Source: Opitutales bacterium UBA2995 (GTDB lineage Bacteria > Verrucomicrobiota > Verrucomicrobiia > Opitutales > UBA2995). From it: a stretch of 64,000 nt of DNA. The DNA lies in contig DDZZ01000019.1 in assembly GCA_002346535.1 (NCBI GenBank), positions 44,472 to 108,471 of the forward strand, given 5' to 3'. Shown piece by piece: positions 46,591 through 54,745 of the stretch. Position 1 is the stretch's first letter. Every line of letters starts with the position of its first letter. Position numbers and translations under genes: made by a program. Under the pieces are notes generated by a model. That model was not told the origin of the DNA and made no database searches. It was given only the letters and a program-made list of their open reading frames with translations.

Positions 46591-47748
46591 TTAGATTGTA
46601 ATAACCTCCGTATCCGGTGATTGGGTCGAGGACTTTAATTCTTCCCAGGCACTGGCGAAGGAAAATGCCAGATGCAGCCAGTCATCCTTGGTACAATCCG
46701 GACTGGAACTGACACGAACAGTCCTTCGCCCAGCATCCGCCTCAAACCCCAAAGCTTCAAGAATTGGGGAATTACTAGTATGCCCGGTGGCGCAAGCCGA
46801 ACCAGTCGAAATCTGGTGGCCAAGCTTGTCAAGTTTTCTAACCCATCGAATATTGTCGTATTTTGGAAGTAATAGAAAAGATGTGTTCGGAACGCGGCCT
46901 GCAGATTTACCGATAATGACCAAATCAGCGATTTCCTTGGTAAGTTTTTCTTCGAAATCGTTCCTGAATTGTTCCTGTGCAAGCATTGAAGAAAGGACTT
47001 CCAAAGAAGATTCCAGAGCGGCAACCATTGCCAAGATCGAGGCAACGTTTTCGGTGCCGCCTCTTTTACCTGATTCCTGCTCTCCACCCAACTGCGACTG
47101 AAAGCCTAAGCTATTTTTGGAAAGCGCAAGAAAACCGATACCCTTTGGCCCGCCAAATTTATGGCCGCAACCTATCAGGAAATCACAATGATCAAAACTA
47201 CCACCCGTTTGTTTGCCGAACCATTGGGAAGCATCACAGTGAAAAAGGATCCCCGCTTTATGACAACGGTCTTGAATTGTCTGCCAAGGTTGAATGACTC
47301 CGGTCTCGTTATTGACCGCCATCACAGAAACCGCTCCCACTTTTTCAGACGTGAGTTGTTGATCAAATTGATCCAAGTCAATAATTCCATCCGAACTGAC
47401 AGACAAAAAGTTCAGACGATCCCGAAACCAGTGTCTAGCGGCCAAATCCACTGAAGGATGCTCGAACGGGGTTATACACAAAGATCGGTCAAAAGGCAGT
47501 GATTCAGCAAGGAACTTGAGCACTGCATTATTGGCCTCGGTTGCACCACCATTAAAAATAATTTCTTCCGAAGATTTCCCCAAAATCCCCGCTAAAACCT
47601 CACGAGATTCTTCTAAGTGGGTATACGCCTGGGCAGATATCCGGTAAGGACTGGAAGGATTGGCCCAGGCCGAGTCCAGGCCATTCAATAAGGCATCGCG
47701 ACCCGCTTGATTTAAAGGGGTGGTGGCATTGTAGTCGAAATAGGCCAT
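46591..47748 (-). CDS. Cysteine desulfurase (NifS/IscS family)
   Basis: This PLP enzyme takes sulfur from cysteine for iron-sulfur clusters or tRNA thiolation. The 385-residue product opens MAYFDYNATTPLNQAG. It has FNGGATEANNAVLKF, the PLP Lys-197 in GCGHKFGGPKGIGF and the persulfide Cys-319 in STGSACATGHTS. The ATG at 47748 fits this N-terminus and lies 4 bp after the LysM gene; the longer frame would overlap that gene. No iscU, iscA or sufBCD genes are in the window, so its partner is unknown. Confidence 0.92.
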   Translation of the reverse strand: MAYFDYNATTPLNQAGRDALLNGLDSAWANPSSPYRISAQAYTHLEESREVLAGILGKSSEEIIFNGGATEANNAVLKFLAESLPFDRSLCITPFEHPSVDLAARHWFRDRLNFLSVSSDGIIDLDQFDQQLTSEKVGAVSVMAVNNETGVIQPWQTIQDRCHKAGILFHCDASQWFGKQTGGSFDHCDFLIGCGHKFGGPKGIGFLALSKNSLGFQSQLGGEQESGKRGGTENVASILAMVAALESSLEVLSSMLAQEQFRNDFEEKLTKEIADLVIIGKSAGRVPNTSFLLLPKYDNIRWVRKLDKLGHQISTGSACATGHTSNSPILEALGFEADAGRRTVRVSSSPDCTKDDWLHLAFSFASAWEELKSSTQSPDTEVITI

Positions 47749-47752
47749 AAAC

Positions 47753-48577
47753 TTAATCCGGTATCCGAAGCTTCCATCCAACCTGAAGCGTGTTCATATC
47801 GGGCATGATATCTTTATTGGCCTCGTAAATCTCCTTATAGCGATCCGGTGTACCGTAAACCCTGCGGCTGATCACAATCACGGTATCTCCATGTTCCACG
47901 GTATAAATTTTCTGCAGTTCAGATGCAGGAGGATTTACGGTCTGATTAGTGCCCAGCAGGTTACTGCGTGGCATGGGCTGAACTCGTCTTTGCTGAATGA
48001 CCACCGGAGCATCCGAAGAGGAAAAACTAGGGGCTCTTGCCTGTGCTTCCTTGAGACGTATACTGAGGGTGTTCGATTCAGCCTTCAGACGAGCCAATTC
48101 CTTCTTTAGAGCAAGAATTTCAGAATCTTTTTTCTCAATGACATCGAGCATATCAATCCGTTCGAGTTCGGCGTCAAAAAGATTCGCTGGAAAAGTTCGG
48201 GCGAACTCCTTTTTTGCAGTGTTGATCAGTTCCTTTACCATGGGAGCCTGACGAGAAGCAGGTTTAAACTTCAAATATTGCTTGAAATGATATATCGCCA
48301 GAATTGGGTCTCTAGCGCGCCGTAGGTATAGGCTACCCAAGTTCAAATGCGATTCCGGCGCAATTGGCGTTGTTTCGACAACCTTCAGGAAGGAGGAAAG
48401 TGCTTGATCGTGCCTACCCTGGCGCAGGTAATCCTCTCCATTTCGAAAACTGGCCAGATCAGACTCCATAATCTCATCGCCCGGTGGCTGGACGCATCCT
48501 GAAATAAAAAACGCCAAAGCAACCAGACATAAAAAATCGGGTCGAAGTTTTAAGGCAGACTCGAGAGTGAAGTACAT
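47753..48577 (-). CDS. Lipoprotein with TPR-like, coiled-coil and LysM domains
   Basis: The 274-residue product has a signal peptide with lipobox (FFISGC, Cys at about 28), so it is probably a lipoprotein. A TPR-like helical part follows (about residues 45-110: YLRQGRHDQALSSFLKVVE, LNLGSLYLRRARDPILAIYHFKQYLKF). Next comes a charged coiled coil (about 140-175), a Pro/Gln-rich linker and a C-terminal LysM domain (about 222-273: YTVEHGDTVIVISRRVYG...LQVGWKLRIPD) for peptidoglycan. It heads the cluster leading to the cysteine desulfurase, recF and ruvC. The role is probably envelope structure or cell division, by architecture only. Confidence 0.85.
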   Translation of the reverse strand: MYFTLESALKLRPDFLCLVALAFFISGCVQPPGDEIMESDLASFRNGEDYLRQGRHDQALSSFLKVVETTPIAPESHLNLGSLYLRRARDPILAIYHFKQYLKFKPASRQAPMVKELINTAKKEFARTFPANLFDAELERIDMLDVIEKKDSEILALKKELARLKAESNTLSIRLKEAQARAPSFSSSDAPVVIQQRRVQPMPRSNLLGTNQTVNPPASELQKIYTVEHGDTVIVISRRVYGTPDRYKEIYEANKDIMPDMNTLQVGWKLRIPD

Positions 48578-48654
48578 GGATGAAAGGTATTGAATACCAA
48601 ATTACAGGAAATAGTGTGGGGAAAGTTAGATCACCCTAACAATAATATTTTATA

Positions 48655-49635
48655 GTGGAATCTCAAACAATTCTAGAAAGAGCCCGACACTTTTTGCAAC
48701 TGGAGGCTCAGGCTATCCTGGACACTGCTAAATCGGTAAACGACCGGTTTGTCGCTGTGATATCCGCTGTTCAGACAACTGCCGACCACGGGAATAAGCT
48801 GGTACTCGCAGGTTTGGGCAAAAATGCGGGAGTTTGCCAGAAGTTGGTTGGCACTTTTAACAGTATCGGGGTTTCCTCGACTTTCCTGGATCCAGTTCAG
48901 GCGTTCCATGGAGATCTCGGCGTATGCCGGAACGGAGATTTGGCTTTTGTTCTCAGTAACAGCGGTGAAACACGCGAAGTTTTGGAATTAATTCCGCTAA
49001 TCCAGCGCCAAGGAGTAAAAACCGTGGCAGTAACGAGTGAGGAAGAAAGCGGACTGGCTTCAAGTTGCGATTTACTCCTGACCTACCAGGTTAACGAAGA
49101 AGCCTGCCCCTTGAATCTGGCGCCGACAGCAAGCACCACCGCGACTTTGGCTCTTCTAGACGCCGTCGCCATGGTTTTTATGGAAAGCCGAAAGTTTACA
49201 CGAGAACATTTTGCACGGCTTCACCCTTCAGGTTCCCTTGGAACAACCTTATTGTTACACGTGGAAGAAATCATGAGGCAAGGGGATCGGTTTGCCAGTG
49301 TGCAATCTAACCAAAGTGTAAGCGAATCCATTATGGAAATGACCCGGGCCAAAGCTGGTTCGGTTGCAATAGTGGATTCAAAAGATGAATTAGCAGGGAT
49401 ATTTACCGACGCGGATTTAAGACGAGCGACTCTGGTTGATCCGGATGTTTTTTCAAAACCGATTGATGAATTTATGACCAAAGATCCTATCACGGTGGAA
49501 AAGGGAACCTTGGTAGCGGATGCATTAAAAGTTTTCGAAGAAAGCAAGATCGATGATCTCCTAGTAGTGGACCCCCAGAACAAACCCGTGGGAATGATCG
49601 ACAGTCAGGATTTGCCAAGATTAAGGGTCATATAG
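48655..49635 (+). CDS. kdsD: Arabinose-5-phosphate isomerase (KdsD/GutQ family)
   Basis: KdsD converts ribulose 5-phosphate to arabinose 5-phosphate, the first step to the lipopolysaccharide sugar KDO. The 326-residue product has an N-terminal SIS domain (about residues 35-180, with FVLSNSGETREVLELIPL and NLAPTASTTATLALLDAVA) and two CBS domains (about 205-325). The start is a GTG at 48655 with no good ribosome-binding site. It is single, and its end nearly touches the convergent yjbQ gene (1 bp apart). GutQ versus KdsD cannot be separated, but the biosynthetic form is likelier. Confidence 0.9.
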   Translation: MESQTILERARHFLQLEAQAILDTAKSVNDRFVAVISAVQTTADHGNKLVLAGLGKNAGVCQKLVGTFNSIGVSSTFLDPVQAFHGDLGVCRNGDLAFVLSNSGETREVLELIPLIQRQGVKTVAVTSEEESGLASSCDLLLTYQVNEEACPLNLAPTASTTATLALLDAVAMVFMESRKFTREHFARLHPSGSLGTTLLLHVEEIMRQGDRFASVQSNQSVSESIMEMTRAKAGSVAIVDSKDELAGIFTDADLRRATLVDPDVFSKPIDEFMTKDPITVEKGTLVADALKVFEESKIDDLLVVDPQNKPVGMIDSQDLPRLRVI

Positions 49636-49636
49636 C

Positions 49637-50056
49637 TTATTCACCAACAACGGTTACCGACAAACGCCGACGATGCGGCTGAGTCCGGTGTTCCCAGAGG
49701 AATAACCCCTGCCAGGTTCCAAGATTGGGGCTGCCGTCGGAAAACGGAATTGTCTCGGAAGACCTGGTCAAAGCCATTTTGATGTGGCTGGGCATATCGT
49801 CCGGGCCCTCATAAGTATGAACGAAGTAAGGAAGGTCCTCGGGGACCAAGCGCTCCATATAATTTTCCAGATCCTGCGTGGCGGATGGATCCGCATTTTC
49901 CATGAGGACAAGACTGCAACTCGTGTGGTGACAGAAAACTGAAACGATTCCAGATTGAACCCCTGCATCAGCAATGAACTTACTTAAAATACCACTCACC
50001 TCCTGCGTGCCTTTTCCGGAGGTGTTTATTGTAATCTCGAACTGATAGACTCCCAT
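49637..50056 (-). CDS. YjbQ/UPF0047 family protein
   Basis: The 139-residue product matches the YjbQ family, whose members are linked to a side thiamine-phosphate-synthase activity. It has GIVSVFCHHTSCSLVLMENADPS and DDMPSHIKMALTRSS (conserved His/Cys/Asp) and LGTWQGLFLWEHR near the end. It is the last gene of the minus-strand cluster sigma factor / anti-sigma-like / HtrA-like / YjbQ, 15 bp after the HtrA-like gene. The biological role of the family is not settled. Confidence 0.9.
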   Translation of the reverse strand: MGVYQFEITINTSGKGTQEVSGILSKFIADAGVQSGIVSVFCHHTSCSLVLMENADPSATQDLENYMERLVPEDLPYFVHTYEGPDDMPSHIKMALTRSSETIPFSDGSPNLGTWQGLFLWEHRTQPHRRRLSVTVVGE

Positions 50057-50071
50057 AAAATGACCGCAAAG

Positions 50072-51169
50072 CTAGGAACTTTCCTCAAGAAGGCTTTTCC
50101 GATTCCGCCGCTCCGGGACGGCATTCGAATCTTCAGTAGGATTTGTTACCTCAGCAGGCACGGGTCTTAGCGGTGGATCTTTGGGTCTTTCAATCACTTT
50201 GACAGTGAAGTCATGCAGAACCCCGTCACGAAATACCTGCACATCGAGAAACTGACCTACTCGGGCAAAAAACATGGCATTACTCACATCCGAAAAAGTC
50301 TTGATATTAAAATCCCCCATCCGGACGAGAATATCGTTGGGGAACAATCCAGCAACTTCAGCAGGAGAGCCTGGCAACAAGGAAGTCAGGTAAATTTGCC
50401 GACCGTCCCGAATGGTAGACCTAGCCCGAATATCAATGCCGATCCAACCGTGAATAAATTTTCCGGCAAATAAGAGGTCATCGCGAACTCTCAAAACTGC
50501 GCGAGCTGGCAAAACATAACTAAAGCCAATTTCCTTTGAAGTGGTGGCGACCTGTATACCCAAAAACCTTCCATTGAGACCGACAAGAGGTGCGCCACTT
50601 TCACCTCCTCGAGTCACGCTGTTTATTCGCAGGAGGGTGGTTGCGAATTCGCGTTTGGCAAATCGGGTTTCAGTGCCTGCGACCATAGTTAAAGCAGGTG
50701 AGGGATCAAATTCCAGAGGACAAGAGATCATTACAGCAAGGGAACCAATATCGGGCAGAGCCTGATTCGCTTCCGGAAAGAAAAAATTGAAATCCAGGGG
50801 CAGGTTGTTCGCCTTCAACAAAGCCATATTGGTGGTGGGCTCAACACCGATCAACTCGCATATATAACTAACCCCGTCGTAGATGAACCAAGTCCTATCC
50901 GAGTTTTGAGCGACCGAGGCACTTGCCAAAATATGTCCCTCGCGACTGATAAAACAGCCCGTACCATGGATCTGCTTGTTTTGAAGCTCCCCATTTTCAT
51001 CATAGGTAGCGTGGGCGGCGATTACGCGAAATACAGCTGCCGAATTTTCCTCGAAAATGGATGAAATACGCCGTTGGACAGCGCTGAAGTCTCCTTCCGG
51101 CTGTGCTTGCAGGCTGGAGAAGCCAAAAGCCGACAGCAAAATTGCAAGGCTTGCCACCTTTGCTTTCAT
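50072..51169 (-). CDS. HtrA/DegP-like PDZ protein with degenerate catalytic triad
   Basis: The 365-residue secreted product has a signal peptide (residues 1-22). A chymotrypsin-fold domain follows (about 40-225), then a PDZ domain (about 235-325: LPGSPAEVAGLFPNDILVRMGDFNIKT) and a charged tail. In active HtrA the triad is His in TxxHVV, Asp in (D)DLALLK and Ser in GNSGGP. Here the His position is Ser-85 (ILASASVAQ), the Asp position is Asn-114 (TTNMALLK), and only Ser-191 (GGESGAPLVG) remains. Proteolysis is therefore doubtful; a chaperone or sensing role is possible. It lies behind an ECF sigma and a putative anti-sigma gene, a setting that suggests envelope stress. Confidence 0.85.
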   Translation of the reverse strand: MKAKVASLAILLSAFGFSSLQAQPEGDFSAVQRRISSIFEENSAAVFRVIAAHATYDENGELQNKQIHGTGCFISREGHILASASVAQNSDRTWFIYDGVSYICELIGVEPTTNMALLKANNLPLDFNFFFPEANQALPDIGSLAVMISCPLEFDPSPALTMVAGTETRFAKREFATTLLRINSVTRGGESGAPLVGLNGRFLGIQVATTSKEIGFSYVLPARAVLRVRDDLLFAGKFIHGWIGIDIRARSTIRDGRQIYLTSLLPGSPAEVAGLFPNDILVRMGDFNIKTFSDVSNAMFFARVGQFLDVQVFRDGVLHDFTVKVIERPKDPPLRPVPAEVTNPTEDSNAVPERRNRKSLLEESS

Positions 51170-51181
51170 AAACAGCGGGCC

Positions 51182-51757
51182 CTAAAACCCGATGGTCTGA
51201 GGGATTGCCATACCAAACGCAGGTCCGTCGCTGGCAATCGTAAAGGATACAAGGGCTGAAATTGCCCCATTGTCAGCAGGAATTGTCGAGGTGGGGAATT
51301 CTCTGGTGTAATTAAGCGCGTCCGGTTCCTCATTTGGAATCATGTCCATAACAAAACTTGGGACCGACAACAGTGAATCGAGGACAGGTTCAGGAGACTC
51401 TTTAACTTCCCGGAATCCTGACGATGATTCTCCAGGTTCAGAACCCGCTACCGTTGTTACGCTTGGCAGCATGGCCACGGCTTCGAAGTATTCGTTGTTG
51501 CTTGGCCTGCTTTCTTGAAAATTTGCCACGAGAACGAAGAGCGCCAGTACAACAGCGGAAACGGGTGCCAATATACCAGAATGTGCCAATATTATGCGCG
51601 GGATCAGGATCCATTGGGATTCTTTTTCAATCAGGGATTGAAGCTGGCGCTGGCGGAATTCAGTTTGAAATTCATCCCAAAAGTCCTCAGACGGTTTTTC
51701 AGCGCGCTTGATTTCGAGCAAACGGTCTAAAGTAGCCTTTTTTAGGTTGTTCGGCAT
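51182..51757 (-). CDS. Single-pass membrane protein, putative anti-sigma factor
   Basis: The 191-residue product has a cytoplasmic N-terminal part (residues 1-55) rich in charged helices (EKPSEDFWDEFQTEFRQRQLQ). One transmembrane helix follows at about 58-80, then a periplasmic part rich in Ser, Glu and Pro. The start at 51757 lies 7 bp after the sigma stop. A cytoplasmic helical domain, one membrane helix and coupling to an ECF sigma gene are the usual layout of an anti-sigma factor. However, I see no zinc anti-sigma motif (HxxxCxxC) and no known RseA signature, so the function rests on context. Confidence 0.6.
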   Translation of the reverse strand: MPNNLKKATLDRLLEIKRAEKPSEDFWDEFQTEFRQRQLQSLIEKESQWILIPRIILAHSGILAPVSAVVLALFVLVANFQESRPSNNEYFEAVAMLPSVTTVAGSEPGESSSGFREVKESPEPVLDSLLSVPSFVMDMIPNEEPDALNYTREFPTSTIPADNGAISALVSFTIASDGPAFGMAIPQTIGF

Positions 51758-51764
51758 GGACAAA

Positions 51765-52430
51765 TTAGTCTAGCAGGTCGTGTAATTCGGATTGTAACTG
51801 TTTTTTGGCGTAGTGGAGTCGGGAACGGACTGTTCCGACAGAACAATTCATAATGCCGGCGATCTCTTGGTGAGAAAGATTATCGATTTCAAACAACACG
51901 AGAACTGTTCTATGCTTAACAGACAAAGTTTGCAGTGCTTCGTTCAATTTATGTTGTAATTCTTTGATTAAAATAGGCTTTTCAGTGCTGGTTTTGGCCG
52001 CCAATAAATCCAGAATCTCACTGGAGGCCACTTCTACGGAAATATTTTCGTAGCTGAGAAAACGGCGATGCCTATTTTTTTTTAGGTGAGATAAGGTCGT
52101 ATTTACCGCAATCCGGTATAACCAGGTAAAAAACGAGGATTTACCCTTAAATCTACCAATCGATTGAAAAGCCTTGATAAAGGCTTCCTGGGAGAGGTCA
52201 AAAGTGTCCTCCTTATTTGAGGTCAAATTGTAGATAATGGCGTAAATCCGCTCGCGATATTTTACAACCAGTTCGTCAAAAGCAGCCACATCCCCGGCCT
52301 GAACGCGTTGAACCACCAACCAATCAGCATCTTTCTCAGTCAGTGCCTGAGAAGTCGCGGGAATGGGTTGAGTGACCGCTTTTACAAAGTTCACGGATAC
52401 AAAAGCTAAATCAGAAAGTACGAAAATCAA
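51765..52430 (-). CDS. ECF-type RNA polymerase sigma factor (RpoE-like)
   Basis: The product (up to 221 residues) has sigma region 2 (VVQRVQAGDVAAFDELVVKYRERIY, then DLSQEAFIKAFQSI and FKGKSSFFTWLYRIAVNT) and region 4 (LQTLSVKHRTVLVLFEIDNLSHQEIAGIMNCSVGTVRSRLHYAKKQLQ). Regions 1 and 3 are absent, as in ECF sigma factors. The track start is a TTG; the first residues are not conserved, and a GTG at 52394 or later is possible. It heads the operon with a putative anti-sigma gene and an HtrA-like gene, so envelope stress is a plausible signal. Confidence 0.93.
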   Translation of the reverse strand: MIFVLSDLAFVSVNFVKAVTQPIPATSQALTEKDADWLVVQRVQAGDVAAFDELVVKYRERIYAIIYNLTSNKEDTFDLSQEAFIKAFQSIGRFKGKSSFFTWLYRIAVNTTLSHLKKNRHRRFLSYENISVEVASSEILDLLAAKTSTEKPILIKELQHKLNEALQTLSVKHRTVLVLFEIDNLSHQEIAGIMNCSVGTVRSRLHYAKKQLQSELHDLLD

Positions 52431-52805
52431 CCCAAAACAGGCACCAGAAAAAGTAAGAACCGGCAGGACTTTTAGGATTTTCTTTCAAACCGGCTGACTC
52501 GGGCTATCGATCAGAAGCGATGGAATCTCCCATCGTCCAAATAATCCTGCTGATATTTGCCGAAACGGTTGAAGAAATCAAGTTAGGAATAAGGAGCCAG
52601 CAGAAATCAATTACGGCTTTGTTCGGATTGGTAACGCTGACATTACATTAGCATTTGGGGATTAAATGATCTTCCGAGGCTACCTTGTGGTAACGAATAG
52701 CGGGCAAATTGTCCTTTGGGCCAACATAGCATAGTTACGTTCTCCACATTTTTTGCGCTTCTACATCCATTCTTCTGGCAGTGAGATGAAGGCTCTCTCG
52801 AGATT
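52431..52805. other. Region upstream of the ECF sigma operon, nothing recognised
   Basis: This 375-bp stretch holds the sigma operon leader and the decayed 3' flank of the secretin relic. Frames of up to about 115 codons on the minus strand have no recognisable family and are broken by stops in the frame that continues the relic. I could not identify an ECF-type -35/-10 pair with confidence. Confidence 0.45.
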
Positions 52806-53551
52806 TCATTTACTGCAAAGGCTTGGTTCAGCAAAGGCATCGTTTTTCTGAATTCCCAGTGCTTTATTTTTACGCTTTCCAACCACAATCCGGCCCGAAG
52901 TCTTATTCCCTGTATTGTGGCGCTTGCCATCTCCAATGTTGCGGTCTTTTTTGCGATATTGCTCAACTGCTTCTGGCAACTCCAGTTCACGCTCGCTCAA
53001 CTCGCAACCAGGAATATCTTCTGCGATAATTCCCATAACGTGGAGAAGTCGTGCATCGACAACTTATTCATAGGAGTTGCCATACAAATTGAGAATTTTA
53101 GCGGCAATGAAAATGATAAGGGTTCGGGTTACCAAAGTATCGGAGTTTGAGCGGAATAAACGACCCAATCCTGGGATATCCCCCAGCAAGGGCACTTTGC
53201 GGTTTCTTTGGTATCGGTGCTTTCAATCAAGCCCCCAATCGCGAGCGTATAAGCGTCCTTGATAGTGATTTTGGCGGCAGCTTTCCGAGTAGAAATAATG
53301 GGGACTTCTGTTCCACTGGCTCCACCCAAAGGAACGGTATAAGCACGGGCGCTTACCTCAGGCTCAATGCCGAGGTTGATGAACCCGGCACTGTTCACCT
53401 GTGGAATGACGTGCAGGTCGATGCCAATTGGCTTATCCTCGATCTCACTGATTTCAAACGTTTCACGCTCTTCATTGTATGTAAATTTCGGAATTGGATA
53501 ATCTTCACCGAAATTAATGGTAGCCTCGCTGACGGCCCGCTCTAAGCCTGA
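52806..53551 (-). pseudogene. Secretin (PilQ/GspD-type) C-terminal relic with frameshift and stop
   Basis: Reading leftward from 53551: AVSEATINFGEDYPIPKFTY, IDLHVIPQVNSAGFINLGIE, GTEVPIISTRKAAAKITIK, AYTLAIGGLIESTDTKETAK. After AAG at about 53191 a single-base loss moves the homology to the next frame: VPLLGDIPGLGRLFRS and TRTLIIFIAAKILN. A TAA then interrupts NSYE|VVDARLL, and the frame runs on to 52806 (MGIIAEDIPGCELSE...). This is the secretin domain of a PilQ/GspD-type protein without its N-terminal half. The intact gspD at 12407-14470 has a different secretin domain, so this was a second secretin, plausibly of a type IV pilus. Confidence 0.85.
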
Positions 53552-53670
53552 TTATAAGTAATTAACAGGAATTTTTCAGCTTACATCTGATCCACTCCGA
53601 GAATTTAAGTATTCAGTAAAATAGGAAGGAAATCCAAAAAAGGCCAATTTTTTGGTCTTGGGAAGCAAAA

Positions 53671-53708
53671 GAAAAAGCACTTCCTTCGGAGAAGAAAGGT
53701 GCTTTTTC
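53671..53708 (-). terminator. Hairpin with T-run downstream of the COX24/bS22-like gene
   Basis: GAAAAAGCAC (53671-53680) is complementary to GTGCTTTTTC (53699-53708). The 18-nt interior has a further TTC/GAA pairing. The hairpin is symmetric, so it could stop transcription in both directions: leftward from the small gene, and rightward if anything is transcribed from that side. Confidence 0.7.
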
Positions 53709-53742
53709 GAGAAATACACATTTGAAGGCGAAGAGCCGGCTT

Positions 53743-53841
53743 TTAACTCCAAGACCGCTTTTTGTGGCGGTTGGCCCGTGACCTTTTGCGGCGCTTGTGT
53801 TTTGCGATCTTCTTACGCCGCTTTTTCTTCAGATTACCCAT
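53743..53841 (-). CDS. 32-residue very basic protein, AURKAIP1/COX24 (bS22-like) domain
   Basis: An ATG at 53841 opens a 32-codon frame: MGNLKKKRRKKIAKHKRRKR, then SRANRHKKRSWS and TAA. This is the AURKAIP1/COX24 domain known from mitochondrial small-subunit protein mS38 and the mycobacterial ribosomal protein bS22, so a small ribosomal role is likely. Half of the residues are Lys or Arg. It lies after the RluA-like gene and before a hairpin terminator. The gene is too short for usual ORF cut-offs. Confidence 0.85.
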   Translation of the reverse strand: MGNLKKKRRKKIAKHKRRKRSRANRHKKRSWS

Positions 53842-53908
53842 AGAAATTAAAAATAAGGTGGGGAAAGTGGCTAATTTAAAAAGGCGAGTAAAGGTTATTT
53901 TTCAGTAT

Positions 53909-54697
53909 TTACGCCTGATTGAGCCCGCTTTTATTCAAAAATGCTGAAAATGCTTCAGGTATCTTTGAAGTTTTGGCGGTGAAACCTTTACACACACGGC
54001 CGAAATCAAGTGAACGAAGCAGAAGCGCCAACCCTTTAAAGCTGCTGGGACTTGAGCCTTTCCATTGTTGATTTAGCATAGGTTCCAGATTCTCTGTGCC
54101 GTAAAGTGATTCGCCGACAATGGACAACCCGACTTCATGGGCGTGAAGGCGTATCTGGTGGTATCTGGGCAGATAAGTTTTTGCCTCCCAAAGCGAGAAA
54201 TCCGATCCACAACGCAGCCGGTGAAAATGGGTGGTGGCTTTCTTTCCCTGTCGGTGGGAAACCAGCGCCCTGGGCTCTGACAAGTGACCAAGGAGGGGAA
54301 GATCGCATTGCAGCCTGGATTCAGAAGTTTTGCTTCGCGCAATAAGCCAGAATGTAAATCGAAAAAGGTTCGACCCAAAAGCGTTGCTTAAAAAGTCAGC
54401 ACTGGCCTTGTTTTTCGCAAACAACATAGGACCCGATGACTCCGGTTCGGGGCCGCATATATAGAATAATTCACCAATTCCCAGTCGTTTAAGTTCACCT
54501 TTACCTGCTACAATTTGGGAGCGAATGGATGAAGTAACATCAGCTTTGTTTTTGTACCAGGGATGGACCTGCCCAGGTACTCCTCTTGACTTTTGCAGAA
54601 CAAACCATCCCGCCTCATTGGCCAGAACTTGAAAGCGGACTGGCCTGTCACACAATAGCCCCTTCGGGAAACCGATATATGCGTCTCGTTCGGGCAT
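53909..54697 (-). CDS. RluA-family pseudouridine-synthase-like protein, catalytic Asp replaced
   Basis: The 262-residue product has the RluA fold. An N-terminal part contains GWFVLQKSRGVPGQVHPW. The motif site, normally HRLDRxTSG with the catalytic Asp, reads CGPEPESSG here (residues 81-89), with Glu at the Asp position. Later blocks fit the family: EAKTYLPRYHQIRLHAHEVGLSIVGESLYG (about 171-200). The ATG at 54697 behind AGGGGA is preferred to a TTG at 54733. Activity is uncertain because of the Asp-to-Glu change. It sits between rpsT and the bS22-like gene, a ribosome-related context. Confidence 0.75.
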   Translation of the reverse strand: MPERDAYIGFPKGLLCDRPVRFQVLANEAGWFVLQKSRGVPGQVHPWYKNKADVTSSIRSQIVAGKGELKRLGIGELFYICGPEPESSGPMLFAKNKASADFLSNAFGSNLFRFTFWLIARSKTSESRLQCDLPLLGHLSEPRALVSHRQGKKATTHFHRLRCGSDFSLWEAKTYLPRYHQIRLHAHEVGLSIVGESLYGTENLEPMLNQQWKGSSPSSFKGLALLLRSLDFGRVCKGFTAKTSKIPEAFSAFLNKSGLNQA

Positions 54698-54745
54698 AAA
54701 ATCCCCTGGTAGCTTATTTACCAGGGCCAACAAAACTGAGTGGTC

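Noticed and set aside
5389..53551. The idea that all broken genes are sequencing errors
   Set aside because: The damage includes large deletions, lost catalytic sites and several lesions per gene, while over fifty neighbouring genes are intact; isolated errors would not cluster this way. Raw reads would still be needed to exclude single events.
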